Origin: Pseudomonas graminis
GTDB lineage: Bacteria; Pseudomonadota; Gammaproteobacteria; Pseudomonadales; Pseudomonadaceae
Reading direction: 5' to 3'
Length of the DNA: 64,000 nt
Assembly (NCBI RefSeq): GCF_004364335.1
Contig: NZ_SOCR01000006.1
Coordinates: 95,873 to 159,872 of the forward strand
The notes under the pieces were generated by a model. The model saw only the letters and a program-made list of their open reading frames with translations. It was not told the DNA's origin and made no database searches. Positions 54,469 to 63,288 of this stretch are shown in pieces. Each line of letters starts with the position of its first letter. The first letter of the stretch is position 1. The position numbers and the translations under genes are program-made.

Positions 54469-57400
54469 ATGAATTCCACACCCGTCCCCGCTTCACCCAC
54501 ATTCACACCCGCTGTCGACAGCTCCGCACTTACGCCCTACGAACTGCCCGATTTCACTCAGGCCGTAGAGCAGACGCTCATTGAGTGCCTGCGCCTGAGC
54601 CATCCCGGACTCACGCTTGACTACGCCAGTACATGGATCGTTTGCCGCGAGCGAAGCATCGAGCCCGGCGCACCAGAAACCGTCAGCCGTTACCCGTTGC
54701 TCGCCAGCCTGACAGCCTGCTTCACCGGGCTCTTTGAATGGCAGAACGTCGAGTCTGCCGGACTTTACACCACAGAGTTCCCATCGGCTGACACGCCCCC
54801 GATTGGCGCGCTTGACCGCGACGCACTGGTCGCCCTGTACGCATCCGTCGTGCCAGAGCTGGCCGATCGCTACAAGCAAATGCTCTCGGATTACTGGGCA
54901 GTGATTCAGCCTTCCGGCAAATCCCGACGCGATGACTTCCTGGCGGACCGGGTCAAATTGCTCAGGCTGGAGGGCCAGATGCGTGTCGAGAAAGGCGAGT
55001 TTCGTCCGCATCTGTACAGCATGCTTAACGACACACTGGATTACGGCGTGGATACCTCAGCCGATCCCTTGCAGAAACACGATGTGTTCAGCCTGTGGCT
55101 AGGCACCAGCCCCACTGCGCAGTTTCTGCTGACAGGGACGTTTGTCATCACCGAGCAAACCAGTGACCAGATTCCGGCCACCGACGACGAATCCATCGGA
55201 GAGGTCATTCTCTATACCCCTGCCGACAGCCTGGAACGATTCGATTCACTGAGTCAGCTCACCGACACCCTCACCCACCGCCTGGCCGATGAGACTCAAC
55301 GCCGCCGATTACTGGGCCACCTCAAGCTCAATGACATGGTCGCACTGGCGCTCCCCGGCACTGAACGCGCGCAGCCACCCATACACTGGGGTTTGCGGAA
55401 ACTGGGCAACCACTTCATGAGCCTGCTGCTGACGTCGCAGATCATCAAACAAAAGGCCGACTTTGACCACGCGGTAAACATCGCTCAGGCCTTGAACCTG
55501 GATCAGCCGTCTTTGCAACGTCTCATTCTCGATTTGATGGCTTCGGATCAACTGTTCGACCACCACCGCATCGAGCGCCAGCTGGATTGTGATGTGGTCC
55601 GCGAACAGATGCCCGACTGGTGGAAGAAAATGAGCGAGGAACAGCAGGTCGAATGGACCCGCAATGCGACGGCCTACGCGCAGGCTATCCGCACCATCCG
55701 GCGCATCAGCGTGGAGCACTTCAACACCCCGCAAGCTGACGGCACCCACGTCCTCACGGCCTATGTCGATAAGACGGTCACCGCCGCGCTGGCAGAGAAG
55801 AACATTCAGCTGTCGCCTCGAAAGATTCACGTCACGGCGACATTCCACCGCCTCCTCCCGCCGCTCTATTACCCACTGAGCCTGACAGACACGGAAATTC
55901 GCTCGCAAACCCATCCGTTGCACGAACTGGCACACGAAGCTGCACTGCGGACGCAAACCCAGGAAGCGAGCGCGTTGTCTGCTGCAGACGAGCGCGGCAC
56001 GGTAATACCAGGGCTCTCGAGCGACTTCGTGAAGGCGCTGTTGGCGCGAATCGATATTCCGAAGCAACTGGACGACTACCTTGCCGAACACCTTGATCAC
56101 TCGGATTACGCTGACCAGTTAAAACGCCAGCACCGCGAGTTGCTGTTGGCGCGACTGAGGATGGCTTACATGGAGAGCCAGTTGAGCGGGTTTCCTGAAA
56201 GCCGGCTTCGCTGGATCAAGGCGGTACTGGACGGTCCCGATCCGCAGCAGCGTCGTGAGGTGGACGCGGCCATGATCGAGGTGCGATTCCTGCACATCGG
56301 TGGGGTCAGGATTCCGGACATCATGCTGATCGGCCCGGTTGGAAAATTCGAAAAGGGGCCTCTGGTCCTTTGCACACTCAACGCTCCGGATAACGTTGTG
56401 TTCCGCGCTTTCGACGGTATGTTTCACCTCACCCGGGCGTTTCTGGAGCGCGATGTGTACAAATCCTACATAGCGCGGTTGCTGCCACTGGCCGACAGGC
56501 GACTGGCCCGGGTGATGCTCGATTACGAGGAGTGGTTAAAGCACTGGCGCTTCCCGGATGCGCTGACGTCGCTGCCGACGCCGGTTCCCCTTCCGTCCAG
56601 CGTGATGAATCCAGTGGTGTTCGTGGAGCACAACGGCGACCCGTTCGACGAGCATTACGCGGTCCGGATCCGCCAGCTGAAAGAGGAGGCGAAATCGCTG
56701 TTGATCCAACCCGTTAGCGGCGATGCCCGCACCCAAACCTTTGACATGGCCATGAGCCTTGCGCTGTTGCTGTTGCCCGCCCCCGTGATGATCCCCCTGG
56801 CGCTCGGAATGGGCCTGGGTCACGCCTGGAGCGGCTTTCAGAAGGTGGATGAGAACGATTGGGAGGGTGCCGCACAAGAGCTCATGGGCGCGATGGGTTA
56901 TTTGTTTACTGCAGGTTTTGGTCGCGCAGGCGCTGCGGCATTGAAGGGGCCTCAACTGGCGGTGCTGAAACGTCCGCATCTGGTCCGTCGTACCGGACGC
57001 CATGGAGAGGTACAGATCGGCTATCTGCTGTCACCCTCCGGGGCGCCCCACTTTGCCGAGTCGGGCATGATCACGCGGCTGGAACCGGGCAAATTCACCG
57101 AGATCAGCATAGGTTCTGAAAAAGGCTACGTCGGTCGACGCTTCAACCTGTTCGGGCGGTGTCGCCTGTATCGCCCCTCTGCCCACGATCCGGCGCTGCT
57201 TATCCATGAGGACGAATACGTCGTGCGGTCAGGTACCGGGAGCTGGCGCAAGGTGTCGCAACCGATGGTGCGTCTGAGCCCGCAAGCCGATCGACAAGCC
57301 CGGAATGAACTGAATGTGTTACTCAAGAAGTGGCCTACGCCTTCTGAGGGCGCTGCCATCGCTGAGCCGTCCCTTGATGAACCCCGATTCCTTTCCTTGG

Positions 57401-57939
57401 CCGAAGGCGCGAAAGCGGAACGGTACCCCGAGTTGCTCGATTACATCGAAGGCGGTTCAGCGGACATCAATCGACTCCTGAGAAGCGGAGCGCGAACAAC
57501 CAGGACGCAAGCATTTCTCAATCAGTTTTACCGCCTGCGGTCATGGAAGGGCGATGCATTCCGCGCCGCTCACGTGACCGACGAAAGCCTTCAGCATTTG
57601 CGACGCGAGCTCGGTGCGGTGTTCGTCGACGCGGGGGTGCAGTCGGCGTCAATCAGCCGCGGTAATGCCGTGCGCTGGAGCCTGGACAGATTCGTGACGG
57701 ACCAGGCGACGAGCAATACGCATCCGGTGTTTTTGGTCTTCGCACCGTCGGTTCCGAAGAAGAATATGTTCTCGGATTTCCTTGCCGATCACGTCGCTAT
57801 CCCGCCGGGCACACGCTTGCAACTCAGTGCATTTCGAGAAATGAATGGACAGGCGTTCGCTTACTTCACAGCGCCGGACAAGCTGGTGTACGAAACCTTC
57901 GACCTGTTCACCGGGGAGCGTGAGATTTTCGTGCGGTAG
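54469..57939 (+). CDS. DUF6543 / dermonecrotic-toxin-like large protein
   Basis: A 1156-residue protein without signal peptide. The body resembles the large DUF6543 proteins of pseudomonads that carry a dermonecrotic-toxin N-terminal-like domain. A hydrophobic stretch (~760-790: MSLALLLLPAPVMIPLALGM) followed by a second weaker one (~805-830) suggests membrane insertion, as in single-chain toxins. After a linker, the last ~150 residues (GDAFRAAHVT; SASISRGNAVRWSLDRFV; AIPPGTRLQL) have the pattern of an ADP-ribosyltransferase fold, but without a clear ExE. Target and secretion route are unknown. No immunity gene is obvious nearby. Its ribosome site is weak (AGGCG). Confidence 0.78.
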   Translation: MNSTPVPASPTFTPAVDSSALTPYELPDFTQAVEQTLIECLRLSHPGLTLDYASTWIVCRERSIEPGAPETVSRYPLLASLTACFTGLFEWQNVESAGLYTTEFPSADTPPIGALDRDALVALYASVVPELADRYKQMLSDYWAVIQPSGKSRRDDFLADRVKLLRLEGQMRVEKGEFRPHLYSMLNDTLDYGVDTSADPLQKHDVFSLWLGTSPTAQFLLTGTFVITEQTSDQIPATDDESIGEVILYTPADSLERFDSLSQLTDTLTHRLADETQRRRLLGHLKLNDMVALALPGTERAQPPIHWGLRKLGNHFMSLLLTSQIIKQKADFDHAVNIAQALNLDQPSLQRLILDLMASDQLFDHHRIERQLDCDVVREQMPDWWKKMSEEQQVEWTRNATAYAQAIRTIRRISVEHFNTPQADGTHVLTAYVDKTVTAALAEKNIQLSPRKIHVTATFHRLLPPLYYPLSLTDTEIRSQTHPLHELAHEAALRTQTQEASALSAADERGTVIPGLSSDFVKALLARIDIPKQLDDYLAEHLDHSDYADQLKRQHRELLLARLRMAYMESQLSGFPESRLRWIKAVLDGPDPQQRREVDAAMIEVRFLHIGGVRIPDIMLIGPVGKFEKGPLVLCTLNAPDNVVFRAFDGMFHLTRAFLERDVYKSYIARLLPLADRRLARVMLDYEEWLKHWRFPDALTSLPTPVPLPSSVMNPVVFVEHNGDPFDEHYAVRIRQLKEEAKSLLIQPVSGDARTQTFDMAMSLALLLLPAPVMIPLALGMGLGHAWSGFQKVDENDWEGAAQELMGAMGYLFTAGFGRAGAAALKGPQLAVLKRPHLVRRTGRHGEVQIGYLLSPSGAPHFAESGMITRLEPGKFTEISIGSEKGYVGRRFNLFGRCRLYRPSAHDPALLIHEDEYVVRSGTGSWRKVSQPMVRLSPQADRQARNELNVLLKKWPTPSEGAAIAEPSLDEPRFLSLAEGAKAERYPELLDYIEGGSADINRLLRSGARTTRTQAFLNQFYRLRSWKGDAFRAAHVTDESLQHLRRELGAVFVDAGVQSASISRGNAVRWSLDRFVTDQATSNTHPVFLVFAPSVPKKNMFSDFLADHVAIPPGTRLQLSAFREMNGQAFAYFTAPDKLVYETFDLFTGEREIFVR

Positions 57940-57992
57940 CCTCAGGTTCCAGTCGCCTCAGGCCAGCGCCGCTTTGAACGCCCAAAACGCTC

Positions 57993-58007
57993 GCACCAGT
58001 TAAGCGC
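57993..58007. promoter_or_regulatory. second, weaker NtrC-like site
   Basis: GCACCAGTTAAGCGC has a perfect left half-site and three of six matches in the right half; its centre lies 41 bp from the stronger site, close to four helical turns. Confidence 0.35.
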
Positions 58008-58033
58008 GCCTGACGCACCACCCGCCTCGCGCC

Positions 58034-58048
58034 GATCCACATTGGTGC
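58034..58048. promoter_or_regulatory. NtrC-like site upstream of urtA
   Basis: GATCCACATTGGTGC matches 10 of 12 defined bases of GCACCA-N3-TGGTGC. It lies about 55 nt upstream of the -24 element. Confidence 0.5.
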
Positions 58049-58100
58049 GTGGCGGCCTGCACAGGCGACGTCTTCATTCCGTTTTGCGACGTGCACAGCC

Positions 58101-58117
58101 TTGGCCCAGCGTTTGCT
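58101..58117 (+). promoter_or_regulatory. sigma-54 (-24/-12) promoter of urt operon
   Basis: TTGGCCCAGCGTTTGCT fits the consensus YTGGCACGRNNNTTGCW with only two mismatches and the invariant GG and GC at the correct distance. It ends 72 nt before the urtA ATG, leaving a leader of ordinary length. Confidence 0.65.
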
Positions 58118-58189
58118 AAAGCCTAAGCAGACTCAACTCTGCACCGCCAACCGCCGTCATCTATAAAAATCAAAGAATGGAGCTAGCCA

Positions 58190-59455
58190 ATGAAGCGTCG
58201 TAGTTTGCTGAAAGCGTTCACTTTGTCTGCATCGATCGCAGCGATGGGTTTGACCTGGACCGCTCAGGCGGCCGAGACCATCAAGGTCGGCATTCTGCAT
58301 TCTTTGTCCGGCACCATGGCTATCTCCGAGACCTCGCTCAAGGACATGGCACTGATGACCATTGATGAAATCAACGCCAAGGGCGGCGTCAACGGCAAGA
58401 TGCTTGAGCCGGTGGTGGTCGACCCGGCGTCGAACTGGCCACTGTTCGCAGAGAAGGGACGCCAGTTGCTGACCCAGGACAAGGTCGCCGTGGTGTTCGG
58501 CTGCTGGACATCGGTGTCGCGCAAATCAGTGTTGCCGGTCTTCGAAGAGCTTAACGGCTTGCTGTTTTACCCGGTGCAGTACGAAGGTGAAGAGATGTCG
58601 CGGAACGTGTTCTACACCGGCGCCGCGCCTAACCAGCAGGCGATCCCCGCAGTTGAATACCTGATGAGCGAAGACGGCGGCGCGGCCAAGCGCTTCTTCC
58701 TGCTGGGCACCGACTACGTCTACCCACGCACCACCAACAAGATTCTGCGCTCGTTCCTGCACTCCAAAGGTGTCGCGGACAAGGACATCGAAGAGGTCTA
58801 CACCCCGTTCGGTCACAGCGATTATCAGACCATCGTGTCGAACATCAAGAAGTTCTCCGCAGGCGGCAAAACAGCTGTGATCTCCACCGTCAACGGCGAC
58901 TCCAACGTGCCGTTCTACAAAGAGCTGGGCAACCAGGGCCTGAAAGCCACCGACGTACCAGTGGTGGCGTTCTCGGTCGGTGAAGAAGAACTGCGCGGCG
59001 TCGACACCAAACCGCTGGTGGGCAACCTGGCCGCATGGAACTACTTCGAATCGGTGAAGAACCCGGTCAACACCAAGTTCGTCGCCGACTGGAAGGCCTA
59101 CGCCAAGGCGCACAACCTGCCGAATGCCGACAAGGCCGTGACCAACGACCCGATGGAAGCCACCTACGTGGGTATCCACATGTGGGCGCAAGCGGTCGAG
59201 AAAGCCAAATCCACCGATGTGGATAAAGTCCGCGAAGCCATGGCCGGCCAGACCTTCGCTGCGCCGTCGGGCTTCACCCTGACCATGGACAAAACCAACC
59301 ACCACCTGCACAAGCCGGTGATGATCGGGGAGATCAAAGCCGACGGTCAGTTCAATGTGGTCTGGCAGACCAAAGAGCCGATTCGTGCCCAGCCGTGGAG
59401 TCCGTTCATTCCGGGCAACGACAAGAAGCCTGACTACGCGGTCAAGAGTAACTAA
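58190..59455 (+). CDS. urtA: urea ABC transporter substrate-binding protein
   Basis: A 421-residue periplasmic binding protein. A signal peptide (~1-27, ending AQAAE) leads to a type I periplasmic fold (IKVGILHSLSGTMAISETSLKD). Segments such as YEGEEMSRNVFYTGAAPNQQ, DYVYPRTTNKI and NGDSNVPFYKEL are characteristic of the UrtA/FmdD branch. It feeds urea to UrtBCDE. It is the first gene after a likely sigma-54 promoter and is separated from urtB by a REP pair. Confidence 0.95.
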   Translation: MKRRSLLKAFTLSASIAAMGLTWTAQAAETIKVGILHSLSGTMAISETSLKDMALMTIDEINAKGGVNGKMLEPVVVDPASNWPLFAEKGRQLLTQDKVAVVFGCWTSVSRKSVLPVFEELNGLLFYPVQYEGEEMSRNVFYTGAAPNQQAIPAVEYLMSEDGGAAKRFFLLGTDYVYPRTTNKILRSFLHSKGVADKDIEEVYTPFGHSDYQTIVSNIKKFSAGGKTAVISTVNGDSNVPFYKELGNQGLKATDVPVVAFSVGEEELRGVDTKPLVGNLAAWNYFESVKNPVNTKFVADWKAYAKAHNLPNADKAVTNDPMEATYVGIHMWAQAVEKAKSTDVDKVREAMAGQTFAAPSGFTLTMDKTNHHLHKPVMIGEIKADGQFNVVWQTKEPIRAQPWSPFIPGNDKKPDYAVKSN

Positions 59456-59503
59456 GCGACGCGTTGTCGGGCTGGCACTGATCCCGGCCCGACACAATTC
59501 CCT

Positions 59504-59592
59504 TGTAGGAGCGCGCTTGCCCGCGAGAGCGATGTGTCAGTCGTCATTTATGTCACAGACACATCGCGTTCGCGGGCAAGCGCGCTCCTACA
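59504..59592. repeat. REP/BIME inverted repeat inside urt operon
   Basis: Arms TGTAGGAGCGCGCTTGCCCG and complement at 59504-59526 and 59570-59592 with an inner GATGTGTC/GACACATC dyad. It lies in the urtA-urtB gap. Confidence 0.88.
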
Positions 59593-59639
59593 GGTTCCTC
59601 GCATGACGGTGAGTCATGCGGGTGCTTTCAGGACTCGAT

Positions 59640-61229
59640 ATGCCCAGATACTTCCACCAACTCATTCTCGCGCTGTGCCTGTGGCTGCCCTTCGCCGCCC
59701 ACGCCAGCGATGCCGGCGACTTTGTCGCGGCCGACTCCGCCGAGCGCGCCCAATTGCTGGAAACCTGGGCTGCCAGGCCGGACCCGGCGCGTATCGAATT
59801 GCTGGTTGCCTTGCAGGACGGTCGCGTCGCTGCCGACAGCAGCAACCGGGCCTTCATCCAGAGCGGCGACAGCTTCATCGCCGTTGACCCCAACGCTCCC
59901 GCGCTGGCCGATGCACCCAACCCCGATGCACCACAGGCCATCAGCCTGAACAACCGCCTTCGCGGCTTGATCAACACCGCGCTGGCCAGCCATCAGCTTT
60001 TGGCCGCCGATCCGAAAGTCCGTCTGGCCGCCGCGCAGGTCCTGCAAAAAAGCGCGCGTCCTGCCCAGTTGCCCTTGCTGGTGCAACAAGTGGCCAGCGA
60101 GCAGGACGACAGCGTTCACTCGGCCCTGAATCTGGCGCTGGCCAATCTGCAACTGGTCGACGTCAGTCCCACCGTGCGACTCGCCGCCGTGCGTCTGCTG
60201 GGTGAAACCGGCGACCCGCTGGCCCGCACCCGGCTGGAAACCCTGCTCGAACCCAACGTTGAAACCGACCCCACCGTGCGTCTGGCGGCGGAAACCAGCC
60301 TGGCTCAGGTCAAACGCAAATTGATGTTCGGCGAGATCCTCGGGCAAGCCTTCGCCGGGCTGTCGCTGGGGTCGATCCTGTTGCTGGCGGCGCTGGGACT
60401 GGCGATCACCTTCGGCCTGCTCGGCGTGATCAACATGGCCCACGGCGAGATGCTGATGCTCGGCGCCTACGCGACCTACGTCGTGCAGATGATGTTTCAG
60501 CGTTACGCCCCCGGCGCCCTTGAGTTTTATCCGCTGGTGGCTTTGCCGATCGCGTTTTTCGTCACCGCGTGCATCGGCATGGCGCTGGAACGCACGGTCA
60601 TCCGCCACTTGTACGGTCGCCCGCTGGAAACACTGTTGGCAACCTGGGGCATCAGCCTGATGCTGATCCAGCTGATTCGCGTGGTATTCGGCGCGCAGAA
60701 CGTCGAAGTGGCCAACCCGGAATGGCTGTCGGGCGGCATTCAGGTGCTGCCCAACCTCGTGCTGCCCTGGAACCGCATCGTCATCATCGCATTCGCGCTG
60801 TTTGTCGTGGTGTTGACCTGGCTGCTGCTGAACAAAACCCGCCTGGGCCTGAACGTGCGTGCCGTCACCCAGAACCGCAACATGGCGGCCTGCTGCGGCG
60901 TACCCACCGGGCGCATCGACATGATGGCCTTCGGGCTCGGCTCCGGCATCGCCGGGCTGGGTGGCGTGGCGCTGAGCCAGATCGGCAATGTCGGCCCTGA
61001 CCTGGGCCAGAGCTACATCATCGACTCCTTCCTCGTGGTCGTGCTCGGCGGCGTCGGTCAACTGGCTGGCAGCGTCACAGCGGCCTTCGGATTGGGCATC
61101 GCCAACAAGATCCTCGAACCTCAGATCGGCGCCGTACTGGGCAAGATCCTGATCCTGGCGCTGATCATTCTGTTCATTCAGAAACGTCCGCAAGGCCTCT
61201 TCGCACTCAAAGGACGGGTGATTGACTGA
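59640..61229 (+). CDS. urtB: urea ABC transporter permease UrtB
   Basis: A 529-residue permease. After a signal-like segment (~1-22) there is an extra N-terminal domain of ~210 residues with HEAT-like repeats (VRLAAAQVLQKSARPAQL; VRLAAVRLLGETGDPLA), then the LivH-type membrane domain (~240-525) with GLAITFGLLGVINMAHGEMLMLGAY. The extended form is standard for UrtB. The ATG at 59640 follows AGGA at 6 nt; the frame extends to 59616. The stop overlaps urtC by one base (TGATG). Confidence 0.94.
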   Translation: MPRYFHQLILALCLWLPFAAHASDAGDFVAADSAERAQLLETWAARPDPARIELLVALQDGRVAADSSNRAFIQSGDSFIAVDPNAPALADAPNPDAPQAISLNNRLRGLINTALASHQLLAADPKVRLAAAQVLQKSARPAQLPLLVQQVASEQDDSVHSALNLALANLQLVDVSPTVRLAAVRLLGETGDPLARTRLETLLEPNVETDPTVRLAAETSLAQVKRKLMFGEILGQAFAGLSLGSILLLAALGLAITFGLLGVINMAHGEMLMLGAYATYVVQMMFQRYAPGALEFYPLVALPIAFFVTACIGMALERTVIRHLYGRPLETLLATWGISLMLIQLIRVVFGAQNVEVANPEWLSGGIQVLPNLVLPWNRIVIIAFALFVVVLTWLLLNKTRLGLNVRAVTQNRNMAACCGVPTGRIDMMAFGLGSGIAGLGGVALSQIGNVGPDLGQSYIIDSFLVVVLGGVGQLAGSVTAAFGLGIANKILEPQIGAVLGKILILALIILFIQKRPQGLFALKGRVID

Positions 61230-62308
61230 TGAATCAGCCATTGATGGTCACTGCCGCGCAACGCGCCGGCACCCAAGTCACGGTCACAGTCGGCGTGGTG
61301 ATTCTTGCCCTACTGATCGCCCTGCCGTTGTTGTCCCTGCTGCCTGAAAGCAACGGCCTGCAGGTCTCGGCCTACACGCTGACGCTGGTGGGCAAAATCC
61401 TCTGCTATGCGATCGTCGCTCTGGCGCTGGACCTGGTCTGGGGCTACGCCGGCCTGCTGTCCCTCGGCCACGGGCTGTTCTTCGCCTTGGGCGGCTACGC
61501 GATGGGCATGTACCTGATGCGCGAGGCGTCGGGCGACAGCCTGCCGGCGTTCATGACCTTTCTGTCGTGGACCGAACTGCCGTGGTACTGGGTCGGCACG
61601 CAGCACTTCCTCTGGGCCATGTGCCTGGTGGTGCTGGCGCCAGGTTTGCTGGCGCTGGTGTTCGGATTCTTCGCCTTTCGCTCGCGGATTAAGGGCGTGT
61701 ACTTCTCGATCATGACCCAAGCCCTGACCTTCGCCGGCATGCTGCTGTTTTTCCGCAACGAAACCGGCTTTGGCGGCAACAACGGCTTCACCAACTTCCG
61801 CAGCATTCTGGGGTTCAGCATCACCTCCCAAGGCACCCGCGCGGTGTTGTTTCTGCTCACGGTGGCTTTACTCGCGGGCAGCCTGTTTGTCGGGTGGCGT
61901 CTGGCGCGCAGCAAGTTTGGGCGCGTGCTGACGGCGGTGCGCGATGCGGAGAACCGCCTGATGTTTTGCGGCTACGACCCGCGCGGTTTCAAACTGTTCG
62001 TCTGGGTATTGAGCGCGGTGTTGTGCGGCCTGGCCGGGGCGCTGTATGTGCCGCAGGTCGGCATCATCAATCCGAGCGAAATGTCGCCGACCAACTCCAT
62101 CGAGGCAGCAGTCTGGGTCGCCCTGGGCGGTCGCGGCACGCTGATTGGCCCGCTGCTCGGCGCCGGTGTGGTCAACGGCATGAAAAGCTGGTTCACCGTG
62201 GCCTTCCCTGAATACTGGCTGTTCTTCCTCGGCGCGCTGTTCATCGTCGTGACGCTGTACCTGCCCAAAGGCGTGATCGGCCTGATCAAGAAAAGGGGCG
62301 AGCAATGA
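61229..62308 (+). CDS. urtC: urea ABC transporter permease UrtC
   Basis: A 359-residue LivM-type inner-membrane permease with about nine predicted helices. Recognisable are LVWGYAGLLSLGHGLFFALGGYAMG, FFRNETGFGGNNGFTNF and GRGTLIGPLLGAGVVNGMKSW. It pairs with UrtB to form the urea channel. It overlaps urtB by 1 nt and urtD by 4 nt, so the three are translationally coupled. Confidence 0.95.
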   Translation: MNQPLMVTAAQRAGTQVTVTVGVVILALLIALPLLSLLPESNGLQVSAYTLTLVGKILCYAIVALALDLVWGYAGLLSLGHGLFFALGGYAMGMYLMREASGDSLPAFMTFLSWTELPWYWVGTQHFLWAMCLVVLAPGLLALVFGFFAFRSRIKGVYFSIMTQALTFAGMLLFFRNETGFGGNNGFTNFRSILGFSITSQGTRAVLFLLTVALLAGSLFVGWRLARSKFGRVLTAVRDAENRLMFCGYDPRGFKLFVWVLSAVLCGLAGALYVPQVGIINPSEMSPTNSIEAAVWVALGGRGTLIGPLLGAGVVNGMKSWFTVAFPEYWLFFLGALFIVVTLYLPKGVIGLIKKRGEQ

Positions 62309-63159
62309 AAAGCACTCCGACGCCCGCGTTTGATCCGGTGCTCGACCCGAACAGCGACGCCGGTACCAGCCGCGATGCCATCGGCCTTGGCCAGGTCGCC
62401 GGCAAAGGACTGAATACCTTGCACGGCACGATCCTGACGCTGGAAGACATCAGCGTCAGTTTCGACGGTTTCAAGGCCCTCAACGATCTGAATCTGTACA
62501 TCCGCGTCGGCGAGCTGCGCTGCATCATCGGCCCCAATGGCGCGGGCAAAACCACGCTGATGGACGTGATCACCGGCAAGACCCGCCCCAGTCACGGCAA
62601 GGCCTGGTTCGGCGAAACCCTGGACCTGACCCAGATGAGCGAAGTGCAGATCGCCCAGGCAGGGATCGGCCGCAAGTTTCAGAAGCCCACGGTGTTCGAA
62701 GCGCTCAGCGTGTTCGAGAACCTGGAGCTGGCGCAGAAGACCGACAAATCGGTATGGGCCAGCCTGCGGGCGAAGCTTAACGGCGAACAGCGCGACCGCA
62801 TCGATGAGGTGCTGGAAACCATTCGCCTGACGGCGTCGATGTCGCGCCCCGCCGGGCTGTTGTCCCACGGCCAGAAGCAGTTTTTGGAGATCGGCATGCT
62901 GCTGGTTCAGGACCCGCAGCTTCTGCTGCTCGACGAGCCCGTCGCTGGCATGACCGACGCCGAAACCGAGTTCACCGCCGAGCTGTTCAAAAGCCTGGCC
63001 GGCAAGCACTCGCTAATGGTGGTCGAGCACGACATGGGGTTCGTCGGCACCATCGCCGACCACGTCACCGTGCTGCACCAGGGCAGCGTGCTGGCAGAAG
63101 GCTCGCTGGAAGACGTGCAGGCGGATGAACGGGTGATTGAGGTGTATCTCGGAAGGTAG
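62305..63159 (+). CDS. urtD: urea ABC transporter ATP-binding protein UrtD
   Basis: A 284-residue LivG-type ATPase. An N-terminal extension of ~45 residues precedes the ABC domain with Walker A GPNGAGKTT, a signature replaced by LLSHGQKQFLEIG (the Urt variant), Walker B LLLLDEPVAGM and the switch His in VVEHDMGFV. It energises urea import with UrtE. It overlaps urtC by 4 nt and is separated from urtE by a REP pair. Confidence 0.95.
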   Translation: MKSTPTPAFDPVLDPNSDAGTSRDAIGLGQVAGKGLNTLHGTILTLEDISVSFDGFKALNDLNLYIRVGELRCIIGPNGAGKTTLMDVITGKTRPSHGKAWFGETLDLTQMSEVQIAQAGIGRKFQKPTVFEALSVFENLELAQKTDKSVWASLRAKLNGEQRDRIDEVLETIRLTASMSRPAGLLSHGQKQFLEIGMLLVQDPQLLLLDEPVAGMTDAETEFTAELFKSLAGKHSLMVVEHDMGFVGTIADHVTVLHQGSVLAEGSLEDVQADERVIEVYLGR

Positions 63160-63168
63160 CGCCGAACC

Positions 63169-63259
63169 CTGTAGGAGCGCGCTTGCCCGCGAAATCGGTG
63201 GGTCAAACGATATTGATGTCACAGACCCACCGCAATCGCGGGCAAGCGCGCTCCTACAG
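63169..63259. repeat. REP/BIME inverted repeat between urtD and urtE
   Basis: Arms CTGTAGGAGCGCGCTTGCCC and complement at 63169-63192 and 63236-63259 with an inner GGTGGGTC/GACCCACC dyad. The arms match those of the urtA-urtB element. Confidence 0.88.
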
Positions 63260-63288
63260 GTCATACATATTTGCTTGAGAACTCAGCC

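Noticed and set aside
59628..61241. 537-codon open frame antisense to urtB
   Set aside because: Gln/His/Asp-rich shadow of a real permease gene; no motif and no ribosome site.
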